This document shows, in pieces, positions 43,711 through 56,500 of a DNA stretch of 64,000 nt. The position numbers and the translations under genes are program-made. This DNA is from Linnemannia schmuckeri (taxonomy: Eukaryota > Mortierellomycota > Mortierellomycetes > Mortierellales > Mortierellaceae): NCBI GenBank assembly GCA_029449235.1, contig JANATG010000009.1:372001-436000 (forward strand), written 5' to 3'. The notes beneath the pieces were generated by a model. The model did no database searches. It was not told the origin of the DNA and saw only the letters and a program-made list of their open reading frames with translations. The first letter of the stretch is position 1; the number at the start of each line of letters is the position of its first letter.

Positions 43711-46700
43711 ATGGAGGTACAGACAACTCCCGAAAAATAAAGGAAGAATCCGCACGTCATGGTCAAACAAAACAACACAGACGTCTAACTCTTAGATCTT
43801 AAATCTCGACTACCAATCACGCCCATACATATACTCTCTAATAGAGTATTCTCGACTTTAGCCGTGATCTCGATATCGGCCTCTTTGACCGTGTCGTTCA
43901 GGCCTTCTTCAGTGCCGGACCTGATGTAAGTCTCGTCTTTTCTTTTGATCAATTGCAGTGCAACTATAAGGGTGTGTGCCTTGTGACCATACAACACCGA
44001 ACCCATGAGGGTTTTTTAGGGGAGCCAAATATTCGAAAAGCCAAATATTCGAAAAGCCTTACTTAGACCCTCCGCTTCCATAACGACGACAATAATAACA
44101 ATAACTACAACAACAACAATATACCACCAAATGCAACTGAATCCACAGGACTTAACAAAACGTAATTCACAACCGACACGCACTCTATCCGTGGGAGATA
44201 CTTCGACTGATCTTTCATTTGTCTCCTACCACGACCTCATCGAACAACAAAAGTGGCGGGCAACCACACACATGTACATATACACAGCAAAAACTGGACA
44301 CAATACACATACACACAAAAAAAGCGACCTGGGTCCGCGACCAAACTGCCTCGCCTCCTTCTCTTACTTTTTCTCCTTTGTTCCCTTCGCAGTATCAAGC
44401 GTTGCGGCTCTTATTAACAAAACTGAAAAAAAAGAATGCACATGCATAATAACCATCCACCTTTTGGTTTGGACTAACTCGATTCACTTTTGCCTCTCCT
44501 TGTTTGTCTTGTCATTTAGCACAAACATGCCCAAGCCATCTTGACCGAGTTCCAGGAGAACCCCGACGCATGGAGACGTGTGGATGCCATTCTGGACAAC
44601 TCGAGCGATCTCAACGCCAAGGTAACGAACGCGTGAGAGAACCTCGGCTGCTTCAGTCACAACCGGGGTGTTTCTTATTGTTCTGGAAGCAAGCAGCATA
44701 CGGCGTCTGTGCAAACGTGTTTACTCTCCTGAGTCTTTACCTGACCATGCATACTCACTCACTATGCATCCTTTGTTCTACGTTTTCTGTCGAAATTTCC
44801 TCGCGGAAACCATATTTAGTTCATTGCCCTCAATGTCCTGGAGAAGCTTGTTCAGACCCGGTGGAAGATGCTTCCCCCAGAGCAATGCCAAGGTACAGAA
44901 TGCGATTTTGCAGCCACAAGGAGATTCTTCATCATCAACATCATCGGAAGAAGCCATATTGGGGACGTTAGGACTGGGTGGGGATACGGGATACTGGGAC
45001 CAGGATACTTTATTGCTTCAGAATCGAGACGCATGCGTTATCGTTGATCATGGATGTAGATGAGATGAAAAGAAATATCAAGTCGAAAATTGAAGATTGA
45101 CCAGGCTGTTCTAACGTGTCATGTTCTTGGACATTTCTTTTGACGCGAATAGGAATTCGTAATTACACCGTGGGTTTGATCGTCAAGCTATCATCGGATG
45201 AGGTTACTCTTCAGCAACAAAAAACTCTTCTCGGCAAGCTCAACATGGTTCTGGTTCAGGTAACGTCGACGAAACAATAGTATCTGCTGTGAACTAGCGC
45301 TACGCAAACATGGCTCCAGGATATCATTGGGACCCCCCCCCGTGTTCTGACATAATATTTATCTTTTTCTTATCGTTTTATAGATCTTGAAGCAGGAATG
45401 GCCTCACGCCTGGCCCAACTTTATTCCAGAGATCGTTGTGTCAAGTAAATCCAACTTGTCCTTGTGCGAGAACAACATGGTTATTCTCAAGCTGTTGAGG
45501 TATGTTCTTTTGCCGCCAATTTTTTTTAGCTATCGACATTCAATAATGGCCTTTTCTTTGTTATATTGGAATGCATGTTCACTCTTACCTTTCAACTTGG
45601 CTATCGTACAGTGAGGAGATTTTCGACTATTCTGCGGAGCAGATGACCCAGGTCAAGACCAAGAACCTCAAGAACTCGATGTGCCACGAGTTCTCCGAGA
45701 TTTTCCAGCTTTGCAGTGAAGTCTTGGAGAAGGCCAACAAGGTTTCTCTTATTAAGGCCACTCTCAACACCCTCCTCCGTTTCCTCAACTGGATCCCCCT
45801 CGGCTATATCTTTGAGACCCCTATCGTCGAGAACTTGCGCACAAGAGTAAGTGTCATATTGCCAGGAATAGTATCGGTGTACACGTTATTTCTTGGTTGT
45901 GTTGGTGCCCTTTTTCTGTAGTATGTTGCTAATCAATATTGCCTGTCATGAATGTTTATACTTGATAGTTCTTGGAGGTTCCCCAGTTCCGCAATGTCAC
46001 CCTTCGCTGCTTGACCGAGATCGGAAGTTTGACTGTTGCTGCCGACTACAACGACAAGTTTGTCATCCTCTTCAACATCGTGATGACCTCTGTCGCAAAG
46101 ACCATTCCCATTGGAGCGAGTAAGTATCGTGATTTTCCTGCAATGGAAGACCAGTGGCATTAGAACGTACGAAGGCAGCTACTAGCAAACGTTTAACTAA
46201 CTTACTCTTCCACTTGCTCCCATTTCAATGTAGACATTGCTGAGATGTACGAAAACGCTAACGACGACGAGCAGCAGTATATCCAAAACTTGGCATTATT
46301 CTTGACCGGATTCTTGGGCGTCCACTTGAAGGTAACAAATAATTTGAATCTCGCAGTCCTTTGCGCACGTACATATGCTCGACGGCTTAATTGACACACA
46401 TACACGCTTTCTTTTGTTCTACTACAACCCACTAGCTTGTCGAGAACCCTCAGAACCGCGAGGTGTTGTTGGTCGCCCACCAGTACTTGCTTAAGATCTC
46501 ACAGGTCGAGGAGCGTGAAATTTTCAAGATTTGCTTGGAGTATTGGGCCAAGTTAGTGGCAGAGCTTTACGAGGAAATCCAGCAGCTTCCCGTCATGGAG
46601 TTGCCTTTGTTGAACCTCGGCGCCGGAGGAATGATGCAATCTGCTTCCGGAAACGTCTCTCTCCGCAAAAGCTTCTACACCGAGATCCTCGCTCGCCTCC

Positions 46701-49180
46701 GTGTCGTTATGATCGAGCGTATGGTCAAGCCCGAAGAGGTAAAGCATAAAATGTTCACATGGTGTCAGATGATGATGGCTTGTTATTGTTTTTCTTTTGC
46801 GTTTGAAACTATTCCTAAATCGACTCTTCTGTTGTGAACTTTAATAGGTCTTGATTGTTGAGAACGATGAGGGAGAGATTGTTCGCGAAGTCATGAAGGA
46901 GAGTGACACCATTACCCTGTACAAGAGCATGCGCGAGGTTCTCGTCTATCTGACTCACTTGGATTGTCAGAACACTGAGCAGATTATGTCGGACAAGTTG
47001 ACCAAGCAGGTCGACGGATCAGAATGGTCTTGGGGTAACCTCAACCAGCTTTGCTGGGCCATCGGTTCCATCTCTGGTGCCATGAGTAAGTCATTGTTTT
47101 TTTCACCTGATTGGATTGTGAACTATTTTTGATATTGGTGGCACTATAGTTTCTGTTCAATTGACTAATATCCTGCCATGTTTCCTTTGTTTTATGCAGA
47201 CGAGGACGCAGAAAAGAGATTCCTGGTGACTGTTATCAAGGAGCTTTTGGGACTTTGTGAGATGAAGCGCGGCAAGGATAACAAGGCTGTCGTCGCCTCC
47301 AATATCATGTACATTGTCGGACAGTACCCCCGCTTCTTGAAGGCTCACTGGAAGTTCTTGAAGACAGTCGTCAACAAGCTGTTCGAGTTCATGCACGAGA
47401 CCCACGACGGAGTTCAGGATATGGCCTGCGATACCTTCATCAAGATTTCGCAAAAGTGCAGACGCCATTTCGTTTTGCAGCAATCTCAGGAGGTTATGCC
47501 CTTCATCGACGAGATCCTCAACACCCTTGACAAGATCACCAGCGACCTCTCGCCCGCTCAGATCCACACCTTCTACGAGGCCATCGGTTACATGATTTCT
47601 GCCCAGCCCAACCGTGCTGCCCAGGAGCGTCTGATTGCTAAGGCCATGCAAGCCCCCAACCAGTACTGGGATACTATCATGCAGCAGGCCAACCAGAGCT
47701 TGGAGAACCTCGACAACCCTGACAACCTGAAGGTTTTGGCCAGCGTTTTGAAGACTAACGTTGCCGCTTGCGGATCAATCGGGCCTGGCTTCTTCTCTCA
47801 GCTTGGTCGTATCTATCTCGATCTTTTGGGCGTCTACAAGGCTGTCAGTCAGCTGATCTCTGAGAGTGTCGTGAAGCAGGGACCCGTTGCCCTTCGTACC
47901 CCCCGTGTCCGTCAGATGCGCACTGTCAAGAAGGAGGTCTTGCGTTTGATCGAGACCTACGTCAACAAGGCCGATGATTTGACTGAGGTCACCCAGAAGG
48001 TCATTCCCGGTGTTCTCGAGGCCGTCTTGGGCGATTACCAGCGTAATGTCGAGCCTGCCCGTGACGCAGAAGTCCTCAGTGTCATGAGCACCATTGTCAC
48101 CAAGCTTGGGGTAAGCATGACACCCTTTCTTCGTCACTATGTACTCACGAACTGGGCCATTGATATAGCAGCGCTGCAATTTTACTTGCGCCCTTGAACT
48201 CTGTTTGATTGTGATGCTAACTTTTTTTTATAAATCTTCTTTTCTTTGATAGTCGCTGTTGAACGACCGCATCCCCATTATTTTAGAGTCAGTGTTCGAT
48301 GTCACATTGAATATGATCAACAAGGACTTTTCCGAGTACCCCGATCACCGTGTTGGATTCTTCAAACTTGTCCGCGCCATCTCACAGAGCTGCTTCCCAG
48401 GTAAGCACAGCTTTCCATTCTTACAAGTTGCTTTTGACGAATCGCAGCAAGGAAGATATAGTTACGAGTGCAAGATATTAATATTATTTTTATTCGAATT
48501 TCAATTCAACAGCGCTGATGAAGCTCCCTCCTGCACAGCTCAAGTTGATTATGGACAGTGTTGTCTGGGCGTTCAAGCACACGATGCGTGATATTGCCGA
48601 CACTGGATTGAGCATCTGCCTGGATATGATCAACAACTTTACTGCCAGCGATCCCGCCATTGCCCAGGCCTTCTACCAAGCCTACTTCTTGAACTTGTTG
48701 AACGATGTCTTCTACGTCTTGACCGACAACAACCACAAGAGCGGTTTCAAGCTTCAGAGTCAGGTTCTCGCTCGCATGTTCTTCTTGGTCGAGACTGGAG
48801 CTGTTCAGGCACCACTGTTCACACCCGCACAGGCACAGGAGATGAACGACCCCAACCTGACCAATGCCTCATTCCTGAGAAACTATATGGTCAACCTTCT
48901 TCAGAATGCCTTCCCCCACGTGCAACCAACGCAGGTGCGGTCATTTACGATGGCCCTGTTCGAAACCAACCGGGACGCCAACAAGTTTAAGCTTCACTTG
49001 CGTGATTTCTTGATTCAGTTGACCGAGTTTGGTGCTACGGAGACTGAGCAGAACGAGTTGTACTTGGATGAGCGTGAGGCCGAGGTTGAGGCCAAGCGTA
49101 AGAGCGAGCGGGAGGCGGCCCTCAGGATTCCTGGTCTTGTCAAGCCCTCAGATTTGCCCACTATGGATGAGGACGATTAA
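43711..49180 (+). CDS. XPO1: exportin-1 / CRM1 nuclear export receptor
   Basis: RanGTP-dependent karyopherin carrying leucine-rich NES cargo and 60S subunits out of the nucleus. Fourteen exons, of which the first codes only Met-Glu: 43711-43716, 43845-43925, 44520-44621, 44820-44892, 45153-45259, 45384-45499, 45612-45846, 45969-46119, 46234-46331, 46436-46738, 46848-47085, 47200-48110, 48253-48400, 48513-49180; 1078 aa in frame (animals about 1071). The N-terminus becomes MESILDFSRDLDIGLFDRVV as in other CRM1 proteins. The CRIME region (FIALNVLEKLVQTRWKMLP), the NES-groove HEAT repeats (NKLFEFMHETHDGVQDMACD) and the acidic C-terminus are all present. Cys523 in LLGLCEMKRGKDNK aligns with the cysteine targeted by leptomycin B in animals (Thr in baker's yeast). 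Intron 2 is 594 bases; the others are short. Confidence 0.96.
44024..44055 (+). repeat. perfect 16-bp tandem duplication in XPO1 intron 2
   Basis: GCCAAATATTCGAAAA occurs twice head to tail. No known role. Confidence 0.9.
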
Positions 49181-50278
49181 ATCAAAGATCACTGGAAGAT
49201 ACGACGCTGAGGACGACACGCAGCATTGCATGGAAGATACGACAAACACAAACAAAACAATGAATTTTTACAAAAATAATCACTGTCCAAGTTTTACCAT
49301 TGCTCGTCGCTGTACGATCTATTCTCTATCTCTTTTATCCTTCAGTTTCTGTTCATCTGTGCCTTGGGCTATCTTTTTTCACGCCCACGAAATAACACCC
49401 GGAATTCGTGCACCTTCTCTTCACTCTACTCTTTCTTTGTCTTCTTTACTTACAACAAATAAACATACTTATCTTTTATTTTTGATTGTCATTGTTGTTG
49501 TAGTTCATGGTTGTTGGTAGGATGGGTGTGCAGTATACTTTTTTGAAGAGTTTGCCTTAGCCTTAGGGGGTGGTAGTGTCATTGCACAATGACGAAAGAA
49601 AGCAGGAGTTGCAATGAGGATAATTGAAGGACGAACAAACCACTTTTTTTTTCCTTGCCTATTACATTCTTTTCTCTCGTCACTTAACATTGGAATACTC
49701 AAGCATGCCAGAAAGATAAATTTTGAAGGTCTTTTTTCTTTTCTTTTTTCATGCAATTGCCCGAACCTGAACCAAAAGCCAAGAAAGTGGTAGTGCAAGC
49801 CTCCCATACAGCGCTTTCCTCGACTCGCGTCTTTTCGCATGTGGATAGTGCATATCGACAGTCGTAATAATGTCCAGAGCAGAGACAAGACTTTTCCAAA
49901 ACGCACTTTCGCTGAATTGCTCAAATCTTGAAGTGGATGAGTCGCAATTCTCGCGAACGATGCAAGAAGTGAGGGAACGATTTTCGTTCATTTTCTTGTA
50001 CTCTGTTCTCGTACAAGATTTGCCGACATTTCTCTTTTTGTGAATTACCCAATTCAATTGAACAATGGAACCTCGAGAGAGATCTACGACACCCAGTCGG
50101 ACGTGGGTATAAAAGCGAGACCCTTCAATTGATGATACGCACCTTTTTCTTCATTCTCTTCTTTGTTTCCTTCTTCACTACTTCCCCTCTTTACTCTCCT
50201 TCACTTTCCGCCAATTCAAATCAATTGAAAACTCCTCTTTCTCTTCTCTCTCGTTCATACCTCACACAACAACAAACA
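49181..50278. other. intergenic, XPO1 3' flank and HEM12 promoter
   Basis: 1.1 kb without a supported gene. The XPO1 3' flank is T-rich. The HEM12 side carries a TATA box and a CT-rich leader (50150-50275). Confidence 0.5.
50108..50115 (+). promoter_or_regulatory. TATA box of HEM12
   Basis: TATAAAAG, 164 bases upstream of the chosen ATG and just before a CT-rich leader, the usual arrangement of a fungal core promoter. It is the clearest TATA element I noticed in the window. Confidence 0.6.
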
Positions 50279-52077
50279 ATGGCTAGCATTAGCATGCCTC
50301 GCTTGTCGTCGTCGTCACTCCTCCGCGCCCTGACGGCCGTTCTCCTGGTCTCGACCCTGACTTCTGCCCTAGTTGTCCCTCGTGTCGAACAATATCCCTT
50401 CAGCTCCATCAGCCCCTCATCGTCGTCGGTGTCAAGGTGGACTGAGGAGCAGGTGGATCCGACGGGCAAGACGTTTCCTCGATTGAAGAACGACCTGATC
50501 TTGAGGGCTGCGAGGGGGGAGGTGACGGAGCGTGTTCCCGTATGGGTTATGCGCCAGGCTGGGCGGTACCTTCCTGGTAAGTTTGTCGTCCTTTTTATTA
50601 TTTCTTTTTTTTTTAGCTAAAGTGGCCCTAATGTTGTTGTTATTGTATGTGTGTGGGAGAGAAGGCATGTCCATTAGGTGAAAAAGAGTCAGAAGAATGA
50701 GGAATGCGAGGTGAAGGAATGGAAGTTCGGACAAGCGAGATCAACCGTTGAGAAGAAAAATGAAGGTGGCAAACCGAGAACGGAGGAGGAATAAGAAAAA
50801 AAATTATTTCCCGATTCAACATCTCGAATGGTTTTTGTGCGAATGAGCGAAGGGGATACAGAAAGGTACGTCTAAGCACCACAGCATAGAAAAACATACT
50901 CACCCTCCATTTTTTAATTGAATCCCTCTATACAATAGAGTTCCGCAAGGTCAGGGAAGAGCATGACTTCTTCAAAGTCGTCCGCACCCCGGAATTGGCC
51001 ACAAAAGTAACTCTCCAGCCTATCGACCGCTACGATGGTCTTCTCGACGCCGCCATCATCTTTTCCGACATTCTCGTCGTCCCCCAGGCTCTGGGACTAG
51101 TCGTCGAGATGGTCCCCGGAAAGGGACCCTCCCTTCCCAACCCATTGGCATCGCCTGAAGACATGAAAAGGTTGAAGCAAAAGGTGAATGTGCATAAAGA
51201 GCTACAATATGTATTTGATGCAGTTACGATGACGCGACATGCGCTTGAGGGGAGGGTTCCGTTGATTGGGTTCACTGGTGCTCCCTGGACCCAGATGGTA
51301 CGTTGTCTTTTATTGTTGCTATTCATTTGCTGCCTTTGTTGTTCATAAGTCCTTTGTATCTACGCCTGAAAGCTAAGCGCGTTTTAATTGACAAAAAAAA
51401 TGTAGGCGTATATGGTGGAGGGAGGAGGGAGCAGAACGTTCTCAAAGGCCAAGACATGGATCTTCCAATATCCCAAAGAATCCCACGAACTCTTGCAAAG
51501 AATCACTGATGTCTCGGTCGACTACCTCGTCGCCCAAGTCCACGCCGGCGCACAAATGCTCCAGATCTTTGATTCCTGGGCCGGGGAACTCGGACCTAAC
51601 GAATTCGAAAAGTTCTCACTCCCTTACCTCATTCAAATTGCGCGTCGTGTCAAGGCAGAGCTTGGTTCAGAGAAGGCGGTACCAATGATAGTGTTTGCAA
51701 AGGGCGCTTGGTTCGCATTGGATAAGTTGTCCGACCCGTCATCGGGTTTTGATGTAGTCTCATTGGATTGGAGTCATACCCCTGCTGGAGCCAAAGCTGT
51801 GAGTCGCGGAAGGGTGACGTTGCAGGGTAACTTGGATCCGACTGTGCTTCTAGGTGGGGAAGATGCGATTGTTGAGGCTACCGTGAAGATGGTTCGAGGG
51901 TTCTTTGGTGGTAAGAAGTATATTGCCAACTTGGGACATGGAATCTTGCCGGATGTGTCAGTGGATGCGATGGAGGTGTTCTTGAAGACTGTTCATCGTG
52001 TGGGACGTGAGGTTGCTGCTGAAGGGTGGAGTGAGGGTGAGGGTGAGGTTGAGTGTGAGGATGATACTCGTCTGTAG
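50279..52077 (+). CDS. HEM12: uroporphyrinogen decarboxylase with a hydrophobic N-terminal extension
   Basis: Converts uroporphyrinogen III to coproporphyrinogen III in haem synthesis. Three exons: 50279-50576, 50939-51297, 51406-52077, 442 aa, against about 360 usual. The catalytic core is complete: PVWVMRQAGRYLPEF, the essential Asp in DAAIIFSDILVVPQALG (Asp143, equal to human Asp86), GFTGAPWTQMAYMVEGGGS, LQIFDSWAGELG, GNLDPTVL and the His in IANLGHGILPDV. The surplus is at the N-terminus: residues 8-33 read RLSSSSLLRALTAVLLVSTL followed by TSALVVP, with few charges, like a secretion signal or membrane anchor. Fungal and animal enzymes are cytosolic and lack this. An in-frame ATG further upstream (50131) lengthens it with more hydrophobic text. 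A start inside exon 1 after the hydrophobic stretch would need an ATG, and none occurs before the core. Confidence 0.92.
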
Positions 52078-53580
52078 AATGGAGAAAGATGGCAGCTATT
52101 GCATTTGTATATATTTCTTTTTTGTCAGACAGTTCAGCTTTTGTGTTACATGGATACCAATCATAAGTCGATTAAATAGTACATTCATATCCATACTTTT
52201 TTCTTGCTGTCCATTGTACTTGGATCGAGGCCTCATTTATGAAAGGTCAAGCATTGCCTTCTTTCTTTTATTAGCTCGAAGAACGAAGGGACGATAGGAG
52301 CGATTGCAAATTGACGATTTTGATGCAACGGGAGGTAATAATTAGGGTGTGCTAGGACCTCTTCCTTCACGCTTTGTTCTGTACGAAGGTCGGTACTTAA
52401 GAGCGGCTGGGAACTTCCTCTTGTATTAACGTTTGATGGTCATTACGACGTCTGTGAAAAACTAGGGACTGGGGTGCATACGCATCGCATGGTTTCTCTG
52501 TGAGGTGGTGACATGGAGGCTCTGTCCAGGTCTTCGACGTATGATTATGCGAGACATGGATGCGATTACTTCTACATGTCTGCTTACATGTGGGTCTATG
52601 GATGCTGGCTGTTGGTTGGACGAATACAAAAAAGGGGAGGAATAAAAACAAGAGCACAAGAGGTGAACACAACGCCACTCTTGCTCGTTTGTCGACCTTT
52701 GTCCTTGCCGTAGCAACTTTATGTGAGTGTGCGTGCTTGTCGGAAATGGGCTCTTTCAATTTTGTTGACAAGCACACCCTTGCCAATTGATCTTGACCAC
52801 ACAGACAGATGCTGCTCCTTAGTTGAGGCCGAGTGAGGGAACGAGAGAAGCACATGGAGGAAGATGGAAAAAGGAGAACGAGAAATGCTCTCAAAATAGG
52901 GCGTTGTCTGTCTGCGGCGGTCAAGGAGGACGAGCGAGAGAAAAACGAAAAAAGAAAGATGTCGGCGAGATAGGGACCATTTTCAGGGCGCAATGCAACG
53001 AGACAAGGCATTGTTCTCGACTCCCCTATTCGGTTCAAACTTACCGTCAGTCGGTTGTTGTCCTCATCGCTACTTCTTCTTTCGTTCGTTCGTTTTCTTC
53101 TTTCTCTTCTTTTCCCTTCCCTTCTTCTTCTTTACCGCCTCCCACTCCCCTTCGAATTTTCCCTTTCTCCTTTCTCTTCAGTTCCAACTCGGCGCTCTCC
53201 TCCGACATCGAGATAGACAATCAACAACGCCTTTTCTTGGTTGCCTCCTAAAGGCAACTTGTACATTCATCCTTATTCAATCCAAGTAACAGCCCTTCAC
53301 CACTTCAAGCCCCTTCACTTGCAAGCGAAAGACTCTCTTCCCTTTCACTTCATCTACCAAGCCCACTGGCTTCTTCCCTCCTCTTCTTTTCTTTTCACTT
53401 CTTACTTCGCCCTCTCTTTCCCTTCCTCCTTACCCTCCTCCTCTTCCTTCATTTTCTCTCTTGTTTCTTCCTTTGTTCAACTCCGTCTTTCAACTTAAAC
53501 GCGCATAAGAACACTCCTCTCTCTCTTTGCCCGTCTTTCTTTACTTTCTGTTTACATAATCCATCAAAGAAACGACCATT
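52078..53580. other. 1.5-kb intergenic region, HEM12 3' flank and PMA1 promoter
   Basis: No supported gene. From about 53080 to 53570 it is strongly CT-rich, the expected long leader of a highly expressed gene such as PMA1. A 213-codon minus-strand frame at 52397-53038 lacks family-like content. Confidence 0.5.
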
Positions 53581-56500
53581 ATGGCGCGAGGATATCTCGA
53601 ACTCCATGACGACCCCAAGGAAGAAGAATTCAAAGGCTTCTCCACCTCTACCACCCCCACCTCTCCCTCTTCATCCTCTTCTAGTCCACCCCGCTCACGC
53701 GTCCCCTCCGGCAACAGCAATCGCGGCAACAATGGCTCAAAGGAACATGCAGGTGTCGAGATGGACGACTTATTGTTGACGCACCCACAGACCGGGCTCA
53801 CACACGAACAGGCGGCTCAACGATTGAAGACTTTTGGACCTAACCAGTTGGTTGAGGTGAAGGTCAACCAGCTGTTGAAGTTTTTGAGTTATTTTGTGGG
53901 GCCGATTGCGTTCTTGATTGAGGCTGCTTGTATAGTCTCTGCCATTGTCAAGGTAAAGAAACATATCGACTTTTGTGTTTGTGCTGTTGCTTGGACACAG
54001 GGCAACACAACACGGAGAGGAATGAGGGAGTGTGAAGGGGGAGGAGGGCACAGGCAGTAGAGGAGAGTTAAAAATAACCCTCCTATTTTTTTTTGGGCGT
54101 GCACGCACACACGTACAATAGCACAAGGAAAGGCACGCACGACCCTGTTCTTTTGACTGGGCGAGTAGTTAAAAAAAGGGAGGAGCAAGGCTGAGGATGA
54201 GGGTATCTGGACTAACAAGACAAAAAACAACAAAAAAATGTGGCTATGACATGTTTGACAGTAAAGGAGAGTGTGGCAGTGGCAGAGGAGGGAAAGAAAA
54301 GAGGGAGGCGTATTGTACTGCTTGCATATATGTATGTGCTGTAGTCGCAAACAATAAGGGCTGCAGGGTTGTCTGGAGCTGAAGGAACCGACAAGTGAAC
54401 GTCGTTACCATTGCGAGACACATACATGCACATGCATCGTTTTGTATCTTGTTTGCCACTTGGTCTGGACCTTTATATACTTGGTATCTTGTGCTTGTTG
54501 CTGCCTTTTTTTTTCTTGGTGTTCTTTTTTGTTTGGCAGTGCTCTCAGATGATAAGGATGAGGTGCACAACAACCACAACGATCATATTCATAACAACAG
54601 CAACAACAAAGCCGACAAAGAGACAAACAGACAAAGAAGGTTGCTGTTTGCTCGGTAACATAAGGGGGAGCCGGCGCCCTACACCGTTGGACCTTTTTTT
54701 ATTTTAGTTTGATTTCTTTTTGTATCGATCGTGTGTCTGTGTTCAGCGGCTGGTGGTGGTGGTGGGCTAGTTTTACGTTGCTAGGCATGGGTCATTCATT
54801 GCCTTCTATATCATGTACTATATAGCATACACATGCTAAACCAGCAGCGAAGGATACTAAAATACAGCCCTTATCTCCACAATAATAGGACTGGTTCAAC
54901 TTTTTCACGATTCTCGGCCTGTTGTTCTTGAACGCAGTCATTGGATACTTTGAAGAAGCCCGCGCAGAGTCCGCGGTCGAAGCTCTCCGTCAAACCCTGG
55001 CTCTTAAGACCCGCTGCTGGCGCGAGGGGCAACTTCAAGAAATCGACACCACCTTCTTGGTCCCCGGAGATATCATTGTCCTCCGTCTGGGAGATATTGT
55101 CCCCGCCGACGGTCGCCTTCTGGGAATCGATGCATCGGGTGCGCATACAGATGGAGATCTTTTGGTCGACCAGTCCTCATTGACGGGTGAATCCTTTGCG
55201 GTTTCCAAGAAGAAGGGCGAAGAAGTGTATTCGTCGACGGTGGTCAAGCAGGGTCAGCAAAGGGCGATTGTCACAAAGACAGGCAGTGAGACGTATATCG
55301 GCAAGGCGGCACATTTGATTGCAAACACGGCGAGCGAGGGGCATTTCCAGAAGGTCATCAATCGGATTGGAAACTTTCTGGTTCTCTTTACTTTGCTCTT
55401 GACCATCATCATCATTGTCGTCCAGTATATTACTTACCGCAACGACCCTATCCGTGGGCAAGTCCTTAACATCCTTGGACCGGTCATGATCTTGGCCATT
55501 TCCGCTATTCCCATCGGTCTCCCCTCTGTCATGGCCGTCACTATGGCTGTCGGTGCCCGTGGTTTGGCTGCCAAGCAGGTCATTGTCAAGCGTCTTGCAG
55601 CTGTCGAGGAAATGTCTGCCCTCTCGGTCCTCTGCTCCGACAAGACGGGTACCTTGACCCTCAACGAGTTGACCTTTGACGAACCTTATCTCGCTCAGGG
55701 CTATTCTCCCCAGGACCTGTTGTTGTACTCTTACCTCGCCTCGGAATTTGGCGCAAATGATCCTATCGAGTTGGCAGTCCGCCAGGCTGCTGAGTGGCAG
55801 GTTCCTATTCTCCGTAACCGCCCCGCTGGGTCTAGCAAGGTCCCCGGATACGAGATCAGCAACTTTATCCCCTTTAACCCCTCTTCCAAGTATACTCAGG
55901 CGACCGTTCGGGATGTCAACAATGGAACGACTTACAAGGTTGCCAAGGGTGCCCCCCAGGTTATTATCCAGTTGGTGGGTGGTAGCGACGCGGCTGTTAA
56001 GGCTTACACGACTATGGCTCAGCGTGGACTACGTGCTCTTGGTGTTGCCAGGACGCTGGCGGGAACTGACAAGTGGACCTTGGTCGGGTTGGCGGCGATG
56101 TTGGACCCCCCACGCCCAGACTCGGAACAGACAATCCAGCGGTGCCAGAAGATGGGTATTACGGTCAAGATGGTGACGGGAGACCAGCAGATCATTGCCA
56201 AGGAAGTCTCGCGTCGTTTGGGTCTGGGTCGTGTTATCTTGGATGCTTCTCACATGGCGGATGGCTCGCTTTCGGAAGAACAACGGTCGGATCGATTCCA
56301 CCGCGCTGACGGGTTCGCAGAGGTCACACCGGAGCACAAGTTCAGAATCGTTGATGCCCTCCAACAACGCGGTCTCCTCGTCGGCATGACGGGCGATGGA
56401 GTCAATGATGCCCCCGCGCTCAAGAAGGCCAATGTCGGAATTGCGGTCCACGGATGTACAGATGCCGCACGGTCTGCGGCCGACATTGTCCTTTTGGCGC

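Noticed and set aside
49505..49924. 139-codon minus-strand frame after XPO1
   Set aside because: No recognisable content, no leader, and lies in T-rich flank.
52397..53038. 213-codon minus-strand frame upstream of PMA1
   Set aside because: Cys/Ser/Phe-rich composition from skewed leader DNA, no motifs or splice partner.
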